From NCBI RefSeq assembly GCF_048595595.1, contig NZ_CP184347.1: a stretch of DNA of 64,000 bases; one strand, written 5' to 3'. The position numbers and the translations under genes are program-made. Of this stretch, positions 44,860 to 53,377 are shown in pieces; positions within the stretch are counted from its first letter, which is position 1, and every line of letters starts with the position of its first letter. The notes beneath the pieces were generated by a model. It saw nothing but the letters and a program-made list of their open reading frames with translations. It searched no databases and was not told the DNA's origin. The DNA comes from Bacteroides pyogenes_A (GTDB taxonomy: Bacteria > Bacteroidota > Bacteroidia > Bacteroidales > Bacteroidaceae).

Positions 44860-44959
44860 ATTGTTTATCGGTGGTTATTTATCGTTTATCGATATGCAAA
44901 GGTAGCGTTTATGTTTTAAGATCCAAGCGATAAACGATATTTTTTTATTGTTTATCGAT
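44860..44959 (-). promoter_or_regulatory. Promoter with four GATAAAC operator copies
   Basis: The minus strand carries the -7 box TACCTTTG (44897-44904). Around it are four copies of a GATAAACRAT motif in this orientation or its complement: 44860-44870, 44880-44892, 44928-44939 and 44948-44959. The copy at 44880-44892 overlaps the expected transcription start and the pair at 44928-44959 lies upstream, so a repressor binding these sites would block the operon. The XRE protein encoded at the operon end is the obvious candidate. Confidence 0.65.
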
Positions 44960-44989
44960 AAATGCGCATACAGGTTCGGCTTCTCCGCC

Positions 44990-45243
44990 GATTGAAAGAG
45001 TGGTTATCGTTTGAAAATAAGACAGGCAAAAAGCCGAAAGCAATTGTTCCGGTCCGGTTAAAAGAGTGGTTATCATTTGAAAATGGATATGTGGAAAGTT
45101 GTGTCGATATAGCTTTCACTCTTCTGTGTCGACCGGAGAGACCGGCAGTACGATCAGGTAGAAAGTTATCCCAATACGGTCTCTACGTTGTAGGCGTACG
45201 TCTGAATAAAAAACCGGCAGCGTAGAAAGTTATCCCAATATGG
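44990..45243. repeat. Direct repeats downstream of ribF
   Basis: GAAAGAGTGGTTATCGTTTG (44994 onward) recurs 66 bp later at 45060 with two changes. AGAAAGTTATCCCAATA recurs 64 bp apart at 45159 and 45223; the second copy is the 3' end and stop region of ribF, so a piece of the gene tail has been duplicated. The plus-strand ORF at 44962-45225 reads through these repeats and is not called. Confidence 0.6.
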
Positions 45244-46192
45244 CTTCCACCTCTTCGGCGTCCTTATGGAGCCGGGCGATAAGCTCGTCGATGGTGTCGA
45301 ACTTCAGTTCGGGACGCGTACGCTTGACGAACGTCAGCCGGATGGACTTGTCGTAGATATCGGAATAAAAATGAAGAATATTCACCTCGATGGTGCGATG
45401 AGGCCCGTTGCCGATGGTGGGACGTACGCCTATGTTCAGCATTCCTTTGTACCTTTTCCCGTCGAAATCTACCCATACGGCATACACTCCGTCGGCAGGA
45501 ACCAGCTTGTCGGGGTTGTCTACGCTCAGGTTGGCGGTGGGAAAGCCGATTTTTCTTCCTATCCGGTAGCCGCCTACCACTATTCCGTTCATGAAATATT
45601 GGTATCCCAGACTGCGCGCTGCCGTATCTACTTCGCCTTGCCGCAAAAGATTCCGGATGAGCGAGGAACTTACCGGCGTCTCACCGCCGGGCGACGCTTC
45701 TCTGCAACTGTCCGAACCGATATCCGCGGTGCAGGCAGAGGCTTGTATCACATCCATACCGATGGCTTTCCCGTAACGTACATAGTCGTCGAACCCATCT
45801 CTGCGGTCGCGTCCGAAGCGGTGGTCGTATCCTATGACGAGGCATTCCACCCGGAAGCGTTCTTTCAGTATGTGCGTCATAAACTCTTCGGCGGTGAGGC
45901 TTGCCACTTGGGGCGTGAAGTCGAGCATCAGGCAATAGTCCACTCCGGTTTCGCTCAGCAGGCTTGTCCTTTCTTCGGGAGTGTTCAACAACTCCGGGCG
46001 GTAATCGCTCTGCATCACCTTGCGGGGATGAATCGGAAAGGTGATCAGTGCGGAGCGCAATCCTCTGCTTGCCGCTATCTCTCTCACCTGCCTGATAAGG
46101 TAACGGTGTCCTGTGTGTACTCCGTCGAAGAAACCGATGGTCGCCACACAAGGTTCGGGAGGGAAAGCCGATATGTCGTTTATGACTTGCAT
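45230..46192 (-). CDS. ribF: Bifunctional riboflavin kinase/FAD synthetase
   Basis: The protein has 320 residues from the ATG at 46192. The N-terminal FAD synthetase domain shows VATIGFFDGVHTGHRYLIRQV and FTPQVASLTAEEFM, followed by VIGYDHRFGRDRRDG. The C-terminal riboflavin kinase domain has YFMNGIVVGGYRIGRKIGFPTANL and GVYAVWVDFDGKRYKGMLNIGVRPT. It makes FMN and FAD from riboflavin and ATP. The frame is open 50 codons upstream, but that stretch is arginine-rich and overlaps the HAD gene, so the ATG 4 bp behind the HAD stop is preferred. The gene ends the operon P-type ATPase - HAD - ribF. Confidence 0.94.
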   Translation of the reverse strand: MQVINDISAFPPEPCVATIGFFDGVHTGHRYLIRQVREIAASRGLRSALITFPIHPRKVMQSDYRPELLNTPEERTSLLSETGVDYCLMLDFTPQVASLTAEEFMTHILKERFRVECLVIGYDHRFGRDRRDGFDDYVRYGKAIGMDVIQASACTADIGSDSCREASPGGETPVSSSLIRNLLRQGEVDTAARSLGYQYFMNGIVVGGYRIGRKIGFPTANLSVDNPDKLVPADGVYAVWVDFDGKRYKGMLNIGVRPTIGNGPHRTIEVNILHFYSDIYDKSIRLTFVKRTRPELKFDTIDELIARLHKDAEEVEAILG

Positions 46193-46196
46193 GTTC

Positions 46197-46829
46197 TTAT
46201 ATTCTTTTTTGTTCGGGGAACAGGTGGCTCCAGTTTTCTCCGGCTTGCGGAGTATAGGTCGATATGCCCAGCTCCTGAGCCATCCGGCAGTTCTCTTTCG
46301 AATCGTCGATGAAGAGCGTTTCCTTCGGGTCGATGCCCGCATCCTCGATAACCGCTTTGAAAATACCGGCTTCGGGCTTTGCCATTTTCATCTCGAACGA
46401 GAGATATATCTTTTCGAAATAGTCTTTCGCCTGAAAGGCGCGATAGGGGAAAGCGTGCCGGCATGCCCATTCCCAATGTATCTCGTTCGTGTTGCTGAGC
46501 AGGTAGACTACATATTTCTCGCGGAGCTTCAGCAGCAAGTCGAGCTTGTAAGTAGGTATGTCTACCAGGAAGCTGTTCCATGCTTCGTCTATCTGCTCGT
46601 CCGTCAGTTCTTTGCCTGTTATTTCGCGAACGCCTTCCCGAAATTCGGCGGGAGTGATCAATCCTTTTTCGTATTGCAGGAAGAGTCCCTGCTGGTGATA
46701 AATGTTGAGCATGTCTTCTACGTGCTCGAACCCCAGTTTTTTAAAGTTGTCAATGCATCGTTGGCGGTCAAGATCGATCAGTACGCCGCCGAAATCGATA
46801 AGAAGGTTTTTAATTCCTTTACTTTTCAT
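46197..46829 (-). CDS. HAD superfamily (subfamily IA) phosphatase
   Basis: The 210-residue protein starts KNLLIDFGGVLIDLDRQRCI, with the nucleophile Asp in the DFGGVL motif, and continues with YVVYLLSNTNEIHWEW (motif II), KMAKPEAGIFKAVI (motif III Lys) and TLFIDDSKENCRMA (motif IV). This is the YihX-like pattern of small sugar-phosphate or FMN-type phosphatases. The start overlaps the 3' end of the P-type ATPase gene by 11 bp and the gene is followed closely by ribF, so a role in flavin phosphate turnover is conceivable but not shown. Confidence 0.88.
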   Translation of the reverse strand: MKSKGIKNLLIDFGGVLIDLDRQRCIDNFKKLGFEHVEDMLNIYHQQGLFLQYEKGLITPAEFREGVREITGKELTDEQIDEAWNSFLVDIPTYKLDLLLKLREKYVVYLLSNTNEIHWEWACRHAFPYRAFQAKDYFEKIYLSFEMKMAKPEAGIFKAVIEDAGIDPKETLFIDDSKENCRMAQELGISTYTPQAGENWSHLFPEQKRI

Positions 46830-49530
46830 TTTTATTTGTTTGTCTAAATGATATACGTTGAATGAGGCGGATGAGTTCTCCTACCCATAACACCATGGAA
46901 GAAACGCCCGCCACCCAGAGCCATGTTTGCCAACTGAGCGGTACGGTGCGGAATACAGCTCCGCCGAACTGCACGATTAAGAATTGTCCGATCAGGATAA
47001 TGAGTACGACCAACTCCATGCCGTACGACTTGGAAAGCCCCTTGAATGCCGATTCGGAAGTGCCGAACACGCGCACGTTGAAGAGGTTCCAGAATTGAAG
47101 CATCACGAAGAAAGTGAAGAAAACCGTGAGCCGGTAGATGGTCATTCCCTGATCGCTGTAAGTGAAATGGTAAATCATGCCCAACAGCACGATGAGGAAA
47201 AGAGTTCCCACTCCTATGATGTAGTTGCGCATGGGGCGTGTGATGATGAAGTCGCTGCTCCGGCGCGGCTTTTCGCGCATTACCTTTTCGCTGGGAGGAA
47301 TCGAAGCCAGTGCCAGAGCGGCGAAGGTATCCATGATCAGGTTCACCCACAGCATTTGCGTAACGGTGAGCGGAAGTTCCGTACCGATGACGGATCCGAG
47401 CAAGACAATCAGCAGGGCGACAAAGTTGATGGTCAGCTGGAAAACGATGAACCGCTGGATGTTCTTATAGAGCGAACGTCCCCACATTACTGCCGTTCCG
47501 ATGCTGTTGAACGAATCGTCGAGCAGGGTGATGTCGCTCGCTTCTTTCGCTACCGAAGTTCCCGTACCCATAGAGAGCCCCACCTGGGCATGGTTCAAAG
47601 CGGGCGCGTCGTTCGTTCCGTCGCCTGTTACGGCTACCACCGCCCCGTTTTGCTGGAGCAGCTGCACCAACCGCTGTTTGTCCGTAGGCCGTGCGCGCGA
47701 CATGATTTTGATGTCTTTCACCCGTTCCAGCGCCTCTTTGTCGCTCAGCTCCGCAAACCGGATACCGGTAATCGAGTTGTTTTCGTTGTCCGTCTCCGGA
47801 TCCCAAAGCCCTATTTGCCGGGCAATTTCCCTTGCTGTGCCGGGAGTGTCGCCGGTTACTATCTTGATTCCGATACCCGCCGCCCGGCATTTGTGTACCG
47901 CTGCCGAAACATCCGGACGGATAGGGTCGGAGATGGCCACTATCCCTAAGAAACTTAGGTCGCCTCCCGATGAAAGGGCAGCACAGTCGTCGGGTTCGTT
48001 CCCGTCTACTATTTTGAATGCGAATCCGAGCGTCCGCATCGCCATATTCTGATACTCTTGCAATTGCTTTTCTATCGTCGAACGGTATTCCGACACCTCT
48101 ACCCGCTTCCCGTTCAATACCACATCTTGGCATTTGTCGAGCACGATTTCGGGAGCTCCTTTCATATAGAACACCTTTTTCCCCAGCAGCGGCGAATCGG
48201 CCAGTGTCGCCATGAATTTCCGTTCAGTAGAGAAAGTCAATTGGTCGATGATGCGGGATTCTTCGCGAAGTTCGAGGTAATTGCGTCCCTGCCGGTGGAG
48301 CCAGAGCAGCAAAGCCACCTCCGTCGGGTTTCCCACGCCTTTAGGCTTCCATTGTCCTTCGGTTTCTTCCAAAAAGGCGGTGGAGTTCGCGCTGATCCCT
48401 TCGGCGATGAGGTTGCTCACCTCATCGTTATCGACCAGTTTCCCGGTAACGCCCAGTGCATAGAAACTCGGTTCGTACACCTGCATCTGGTTTTGGGTCA
48501 GCGTGCCTGTCTTGTCGGTACAGATCACCGTGATGGCTCCCATCGTTTCGCAAGCGTGCATCTTTCTCACCAGATTGTTGGTAGACAGCATGCGGCGCAT
48601 GTTCAGAGCCAGACTGAGGGTGACGCTCATCGGCAAGCCTTCGGGCACAGCCACTACAATCAGCGTGACCGCCATCATAAAGTAGTTGAGGGTTCGTTCC
48701 AAAACCGGCAACCAGTCGTGCCAACCGTTCAGTGCGGCGAAGTCGTAGTGAAGCAATACGTCTTTGATGAAGAAAGCAAGGAAAGCCAGCAAAGCGACGG
48801 TGAAACCGATCTTCCCGATCAGGTTCGCCAGCCGTGTGAGCTGTATGTTCAACGGAGTCTGTTCCAGCGGCTGTTCCGTACTTTGGCGGGCCACTTTGCC
48901 TATCTCGGTGGCATCTCCCACATGAGTTACGCGCATCGTTCCGTGTCCGTCCACTACGGTAGTGCCGCGCATCACTAAATTGGAGGAGTAAGTAGCCTCT
49001 TTATCGAAGTTTTCTTTGATGATGGTTTTCCCGGTAACCGGTTCGCCGGTGAGGTTCGACTCGTTCACTTGCATGGAGATGGCCTCCAACAACTCTCCGT
49101 CGGCGGGAATCTCCTCGCCCGTTTCCAAAATGACGATATCGCCTGTGACAATGTCTTTGCGCGGCACTTCCTGTATCCGTCCGCTGCGTATCACTTTCAC
49201 GGGAGTCTCTTCGTTGACGGCATTCAGCAGGTCGAACTTTTTATTGGCGTCGTATTCGAAAAAGAAACCGATGCCCGTAGCCAGCAGGATGGCGGCTATG
49301 ATTCCGATGGTTTCGGCATATTCGTTTTCTATCAAGGAGATGATCAACGACAGTACGGCTGCTATCAGCAAGACGCGCACAATCGGGTCTTCGAACTTTT
49401 CAAGATAAAGCTTCCAAAGAGAAGGACGCTTGGGGGGTGTCAGCAGATTTATACCATTTTCTCTCCTGCTTTGCAGGACTTCATTCTCTGTAAGACCTAA
49501 ATGATAATAATCCTCTTTTTTTGCACTCAT
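46819..49530 (-). CDS. Calcium-translocating P-type ATPase (PMCA/SERCA type)
   Basis: The 903-residue protein has all P-type ATPase elements: actuator motif NLTGEPVTGK, phosphorylation site ICTDKTGTLTQNQM, nucleotide-binding region MKGAPEIVL, hinge VTGDGTNDAPAL, and ten hydrophobic helices, four before and six after the catalytic domains. Ion-binding helix 4 reads VAVPEGLPMSVTLSLA and helix 6 WVNLIMDTFAALALA, as in Ca2+ pumps. It should export Ca2+ across the inner membrane. The protein is slightly longer than many bacterial relatives but complete. It is the first gene of the operon with HAD and ribF. Confidence 0.93.
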   Translation of the reverse strand: MSAKKEDYYHLGLTENEVLQSRRENGINLLTPPKRPSLWKLYLEKFEDPIVRVLLIAAVLSLIISLIENEYAETIGIIAAILLATGIGFFFEYDANKKFDLLNAVNEETPVKVIRSGRIQEVPRKDIVTGDIVILETGEEIPADGELLEAISMQVNESNLTGEPVTGKTIIKENFDKEATYSSNLVMRGTTVVDGHGTMRVTHVGDATEIGKVARQSTEQPLEQTPLNIQLTRLANLIGKIGFTVALLAFLAFFIKDVLLHYDFAALNGWHDWLPVLERTLNYFMMAVTLIVVAVPEGLPMSVTLSLALNMRRMLSTNNLVRKMHACETMGAITVICTDKTGTLTQNQMQVYEPSFYALGVTGKLVDNDEVSNLIAEGISANSTAFLEETEGQWKPKGVGNPTEVALLLWLHRQGRNYLELREESRIIDQLTFSTERKFMATLADSPLLGKKVFYMKGAPEIVLDKCQDVVLNGKRVEVSEYRSTIEKQLQEYQNMAMRTLGFAFKIVDGNEPDDCAALSSGGDLSFLGIVAISDPIRPDVSAAVHKCRAAGIGIKIVTGDTPGTAREIARQIGLWDPETDNENNSITGIRFAELSDKEALERVKDIKIMSRARPTDKQRLVQLLQQNGAVVAVTGDGTNDAPALNHAQVGLSMGTGTSVAKEASDITLLDDSFNSIGTAVMWGRSLYKNIQRFIVFQLTINFVALLIVLLGSVIGTELPLTVTQMLWVNLIMDTFAALALASIPPSEKVMREKPRRSSDFIITRPMRNYIIGVGTLFLIVLLGMIYHFTYSDQGMTIYRLTVFFTFFVMLQFWNLFNVRVFGTSESAFKGLSKSYGMELVVLIILIGQFLIVQFGGAVFRTVPLSWQTWLWVAGVSSMVLWVGELIRLIQRISFRQTNKNEK

Positions 49531-49590
49531 GCAGATACATGCGTTTAGTTAGGAATGCAAAAGTACAATATTAAATTGTGATATAGCTTT

Positions 49591-50886
49591 TTAATTAAAA
49601 CTTTTTAGGAAGTTACTCCCTTCTGTTAAATCGCAATCCGGACAGAGAGGCAAGGTGAACCAAAATGTCGATCCTTTTCCGATTTCGGATTCGACGCCAA
49701 TCCTTCCACCCAATTTGTTAACGATACCTTTGGATATGGCCAGCCCCAGTCCCGTACCGTTTTTCTCCTCTTTGTTCAGTTTTACAAACCGTTCGAATAT
49801 ATCTTGAAGTTTGTCTTGAGGAATTCCCGAACCGGTGTCGCTTACGTAGAAGTAAAGCTCATTCTCTTTCGATTGATAGCCTATGCGGATATTTCCCGCC
49901 TCGGTGAATTTTATGGCATTCGCTATAAAGTTGGACAACACTTGAATAAGCCGGTTCTGATCGGTCTTTATCAGGCACGCCGATAGCCCGGGTTCGGTAA
50001 TGATTTCTATTTTATTGTTTTTTTCAGTGTGGGCTATTCTCATTTGAAAGAGTTGGCGCAAGTCGGAGAGCAATTGGTTGACGTCTATATTCGTATAAGT
50101 GAAATCGATGGTTCCGGCTTCTATCTTTGAGAGGTCGAGAATGTCGTTTACCAGTTGCAGCAAGAGGTCGGCATTCATTTTTATGATCTCTTTGTACTGT
50201 ATCTTTTCTTCTTCAACGTTTGTGTAGCTCAATATTTCAGAAAATCCTGTAATGGCATTGATCGGTGTACGGATTTCGTGGCTCATATTGGCGAGGAAGA
50301 CAGATTTCGACAAATTCGCTTTTTCCGCTTTTTCTTTCGCTATTTTGAGTTCTTCCTCAGTTCTTTTTTGCTTGGTTACGTCATGAACAGTGATTACCAT
50401 GTTTTCTTCTCCGTCGAGCAACAGGTATGTGCCCGATATGACGGTGTTGCATGTTGTTTCTTGATTGCCGTTTAGCTTTAACTCTACGGTAGCTTCGAGA
50501 TCGGAAAAGCTCTTTTTCTCTTCGAACGCTTTGAGGGTGGTCTGGCGTATGGGGCAGGAGGCGCAGAAGGGGTGAGTTCCGCAGCCGCTTTTGGATGATA
50601 GGGCGTTCCGGCATTGCAGCAGATCGCCTACTTTCTTCTCCTCTTGTGTCTTTAACGTGCCTGTTCGCTCGTAATAGTTGGTATGGAGAACCGTAAGTTC
50701 TTTGTTTACCAGCAAGATAAAAGCGTGTATGTTTTTAAAGATAGCGTTGTTGATATGATTGGCGCTTTTCAGTTTGTTCGATTCCAAGGCTAATGATTGC
50801 TGTATTTGTCGTTTTCGTTTTATTTCGAACAACATGCCTGTTAATAGAATAACAGACAAAGTGACAGCTATAATTTGTAATGCCAT
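49591..50886 (-). CDS. Membrane sensor histidine kinase with a Cys-rich PAS domain
   Basis: The 431-residue protein has one N-terminal membrane helix (MALQIIAVTLSVILLTGMLF), a PAS domain (about 45-170), a short coiled coil, then a HisKA domain with FLANMSHEIRTPINAITGF and a HATPase with NFIANAIKFT, DTGSGIP and GTGLGLAI. The PAS domain holds a compact cysteine motif, LQCRNA...SGCGTHPFCASCPIR (four Cys plus a His), which suggests a metal, heme or iron-sulfur ligand site or redox sensing. No receiver domain or response regulator is adjacent, so the partner is elsewhere. It is monocistronic, with the P-type ATPase gene 60 bp downstream. Confidence 0.88.
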   Translation of the reverse strand: MALQIIAVTLSVILLTGMLFEIKRKRQIQQSLALESNKLKSANHINNAIFKNIHAFILLVNKELTVLHTNYYERTGTLKTQEEKKVGDLLQCRNALSSKSGCGTHPFCASCPIRQTTLKAFEEKKSFSDLEATVELKLNGNQETTCNTVISGTYLLLDGEENMVITVHDVTKQKRTEEELKIAKEKAEKANLSKSVFLANMSHEIRTPINAITGFSEILSYTNVEEEKIQYKEIIKMNADLLLQLVNDILDLSKIEAGTIDFTYTNIDVNQLLSDLRQLFQMRIAHTEKNNKIEIITEPGLSACLIKTDQNRLIQVLSNFIANAIKFTEAGNIRIGYQSKENELYFYVSDTGSGIPQDKLQDIFERFVKLNKEEKNGTGLGLAISKGIVNKLGGRIGVESEIGKGSTFWFTLPLCPDCDLTEGSNFLKSFN

Positions 50887-51181
50887 AAGGTTTATGTTAA
50901 TTGCCGGTTTTTTCTATGATGATAACGGGCGCAAAGATAACGTTTTATCTAAATATGGAGAAACTGTTTTTGATAAATCTGAGAGTTTTCTTCTTCTTCT
51001 TTGAATCTTTTTTAGCTTCTTCGCCTTCTTTTGTCCGGGTGTTTCTTTTTCGCCGCCTGCCTTCGTTGCTTGCATGCACTTCTTCGGGTAAATCTTTTAT
51101 ATGTATGAAGAAAAGAACAGTATTGAACAAAAATCTTTTGCCTACGTTATATGAATTGAAACTAATAAAAAACATAACATT

Positions 51182-51346
51182 ATGAAGAAGTACATTTGTG
51201 TGGTTTGCGAATACATCTACGACCCGGAATTGGGAGATCCCGAAAGCGGCATCGAGCCGGGAACAGCCTTTGAAGATATTCCGGAAGATTGGGTATGCCC
51301 CCTTTGCGGAGTAGGAAAGGAAGATTTTGAACCTTACGAAGAATAA
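51182..51346 (+). CDS. Rubredoxin
   Basis: A 54-codon frame encodes a complete rubredoxin: MKKYICVVCEYIYDPELGDPESGI, with the first CxxC, then FEDIPEDWVCPLCGVGKEDF with the second. The four Cys bind one iron. It is a small electron carrier, in anaerobes often serving rubrerythrin or superoxide reductase in oxidative-stress defence. It stands alone between a kinase and a transporter and ends in a terminator. Confidence 0.97.
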   Translation: MKKYICVVCEYIYDPELGDPESGIEPGTAFEDIPEDWVCPLCGVGKEDFEPYEE

Positions 51347-51458
51347 TAAAAAAAAGAAGATGTAAGGGGAGAGCGTGCCGGCTGTTCGGCAATGACGAAC
51401 CGGCAAACGGCTTTCAAACGAACAGCGCGGGTCTACAAACGTCCTTTCAAACGCACAT

Positions 51459-51502
51459 AACGCAGATTTACAGGTCCGATGGAAGCCGTGTAAATCTGCG
51501 TT
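51459..51502. terminator. Bidirectional terminator between rubredoxin and Na/Pi genes
   Basis: A perfect 14-bp stem (AACGCAGATTTACA, 51459-51472; TGTAAATCTGCGTT, 51489-51502) followed by TATTATTT on the plus strand serves two convergent genes. Confidence 0.85.
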
Positions 51503-51596
51503 TATTATTTGCTTCGCCTGCTTTTAAGCCCCTTCTTCGTGTCGTAAGTTCCCGTTTGGGCGGCAGATGATGGGGCATTCAAAGCATTTTCCGCTT

Positions 51597-53300
51597 TCAG
51601 AGCATAGCCGTTTTCTTCTCTTTCACATCGCTGCTCGCTTCTACCACATTCACCACATAGTCGCCCAGTTTTTCGCATTCGGCGATGATGTCCATGTAGT
51701 ATACCCCCATCTGATAATCATATTCCTTGTTGTTCACATCTAGGATATTCTGATTCTTCAGTTGGTTGCGGTAATTGTTTATTTCGTTTTCTATATTGAA
51801 CGACTTGTTGATGTCGATGCTTTGATGCTCTGTTTTCTCCACCACTGCAATCATCTGCGTCAGAGCGTCGTTGGTGAGTTTCATCATGAAATGGATGTGC
51901 TCGTACTGCTTTTCGGTGAAGTCTTGGTTGGTCTGCCGCTTGCGGTTGATGGTACGGGCGAGGTTGTAGCAGCTGTCGCCGATGCTTTCAATCTCGGTCA
52001 CTTCGCGCAGCATGGCGCGTATCTGCAATTTACTTTCGGAGCTAAGCCGCCCTTCGGACACCTGATTCAGATAATTCGCTATCTCCAACTCCATATTGTC
52101 GCTGATGCTTTCGTACTTTTCGATGCGGCTGAACACTTTGTTGAAGTCGTCTCCTTTCTCCGTATGCAGCAGATCCTGCACCATTCCGAACATGCGGTGT
52201 ATGCGCTCGGCAAACAAGTGTATTTCCTTGCGCGCCTGAAGGATCGACAACTCTGCCGTAGAAAGCATACCGCCCGTGATAAAGCGCAAACGGGGTTCCT
52301 CGTCTTCCTCTTTGGGGCGGATGATGGCGCATACCGTGCGTTCGATCAGTTTTACGCCCCATATCAGCAGGCATACGTTGCAGATGTTGAAGATGGAGTG
52401 GAATGCGGAAAGTTTGTACGAAATGCTCACCTGAGGATCGGCGGTTGAGAAAAAGTTGTCTACTATCCAGTTGACAAGCTGCATGAAGGGGTGGAAGATT
52501 GCCAATACCCAGATGACGCCGAATACGTTAAATACGAAATGTGCCAATGCCGCCCGCTTCGCCTGTGAGTTGGCTGTCAGTGCGGCAAGGTTGGCGGTGA
52601 TGGTGGTTCCGATATTCTCGCCCAGCACCAGAGCAGCTCCGAGCTCGAGGCTGATCCACCCGTTGGCGCACATGATCAGGGTGATGGCCATGGTGGCGGC
52701 AGATGCCTGCACGATCATGGTGAGGATGGTTCCGATGAACAGGAACAGCAGGATAGACATGAAGCCCATGTCAGTATAGTTTTGCACAAAGGCGAGCATA
52801 TCCGGATTGGCGTTCAGGTCGGGCGCGTTTGTTTTCAGATACGAGAGCCCCATGAAAAGGAACGAGAAGCCGAAAATGAATTCGCCGATAGACTTACGGT
52901 TGCTTTTGCCGGAAAAGATAAGCGGCAGGGCAATGGCCAGAAGCGGAAGGGCAAAGGCTCCCATGTCTACCTTGAATCCGAAGACCGAAATAATCCATGC
53001 AGTGACTGTCGTACCGATGTTGGCACCCATAATAACGCTGATGGATTGGGCCAGAGTAAGCAGTCCCGCATTCACGAAACTCACGACCATTACTGTGGTG
53101 GCCGACGAAGACTGGATAAGGGCCGTAATCAATACTCCCGTGAAAACTCCCGTTACCCGGTTGGTGGTCATTGCTGTCAGAATACCTCGTAGCCTGTCGC
53201 CTGCGACTTTTTGCAAGCCCTCGCTCATTATTTTCATCCCATACAGAAAGAGCCCCAATGAGCCAATGAGCTTTAAAAAATCATAAAAAGAATACTCCAT
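51597..53300 (-). CDS. Na+/phosphate cotransporter family protein with PhoU-like domain
   Basis: The 567-residue protein has two Na/Pi-cotransporter repeats in its membrane part (about 1-325), with the paired GVLITALIQSSSATTVMVV and IGTILTMIVQASAATMAITL motifs, each containing the conserved QSSS/QASA signature. The C-terminal ~200 residues are a cytoplasmic helical PhoU-like domain (EKYESISDNMELEIANYLNQ, IESIGDSCYNLARTI). It should take up phosphate with Na+, with the PhoU-like part regulating it. The length is normal for the family. Confidence 0.92.
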   Translation of the reverse strand: MEYSFYDFLKLIGSLGLFLYGMKIMSEGLQKVAGDRLRGILTAMTTNRVTGVFTGVLITALIQSSSATTVMVVSFVNAGLLTLAQSISVIMGANIGTTVTAWIISVFGFKVDMGAFALPLLAIALPLIFSGKSNRKSIGEFIFGFSFLFMGLSYLKTNAPDLNANPDMLAFVQNYTDMGFMSILLFLFIGTILTMIVQASAATMAITLIMCANGWISLELGAALVLGENIGTTITANLAALTANSQAKRAALAHFVFNVFGVIWVLAIFHPFMQLVNWIVDNFFSTADPQVSISYKLSAFHSIFNICNVCLLIWGVKLIERTVCAIIRPKEEDEEPRLRFITGGMLSTAELSILQARKEIHLFAERIHRMFGMVQDLLHTEKGDDFNKVFSRIEKYESISDNMELEIANYLNQVSEGRLSSESKLQIRAMLREVTEIESIGDSCYNLARTINRKRQTNQDFTEKQYEHIHFMMKLTNDALTQMIAVVEKTEHQSIDINKSFNIENEINNYRNQLKNQNILDVNNKEYDYQMGVYYMDIIAECEKLGDYVVNVVEASSDVKEKKTAML

Positions 53301-53377
53301 CTATAAAATTTTTAATGGTTGTTTGTTCTCTGACCGATTAGTAAGTATATTAGTCCCATGTACCACTTTAATAAAGA

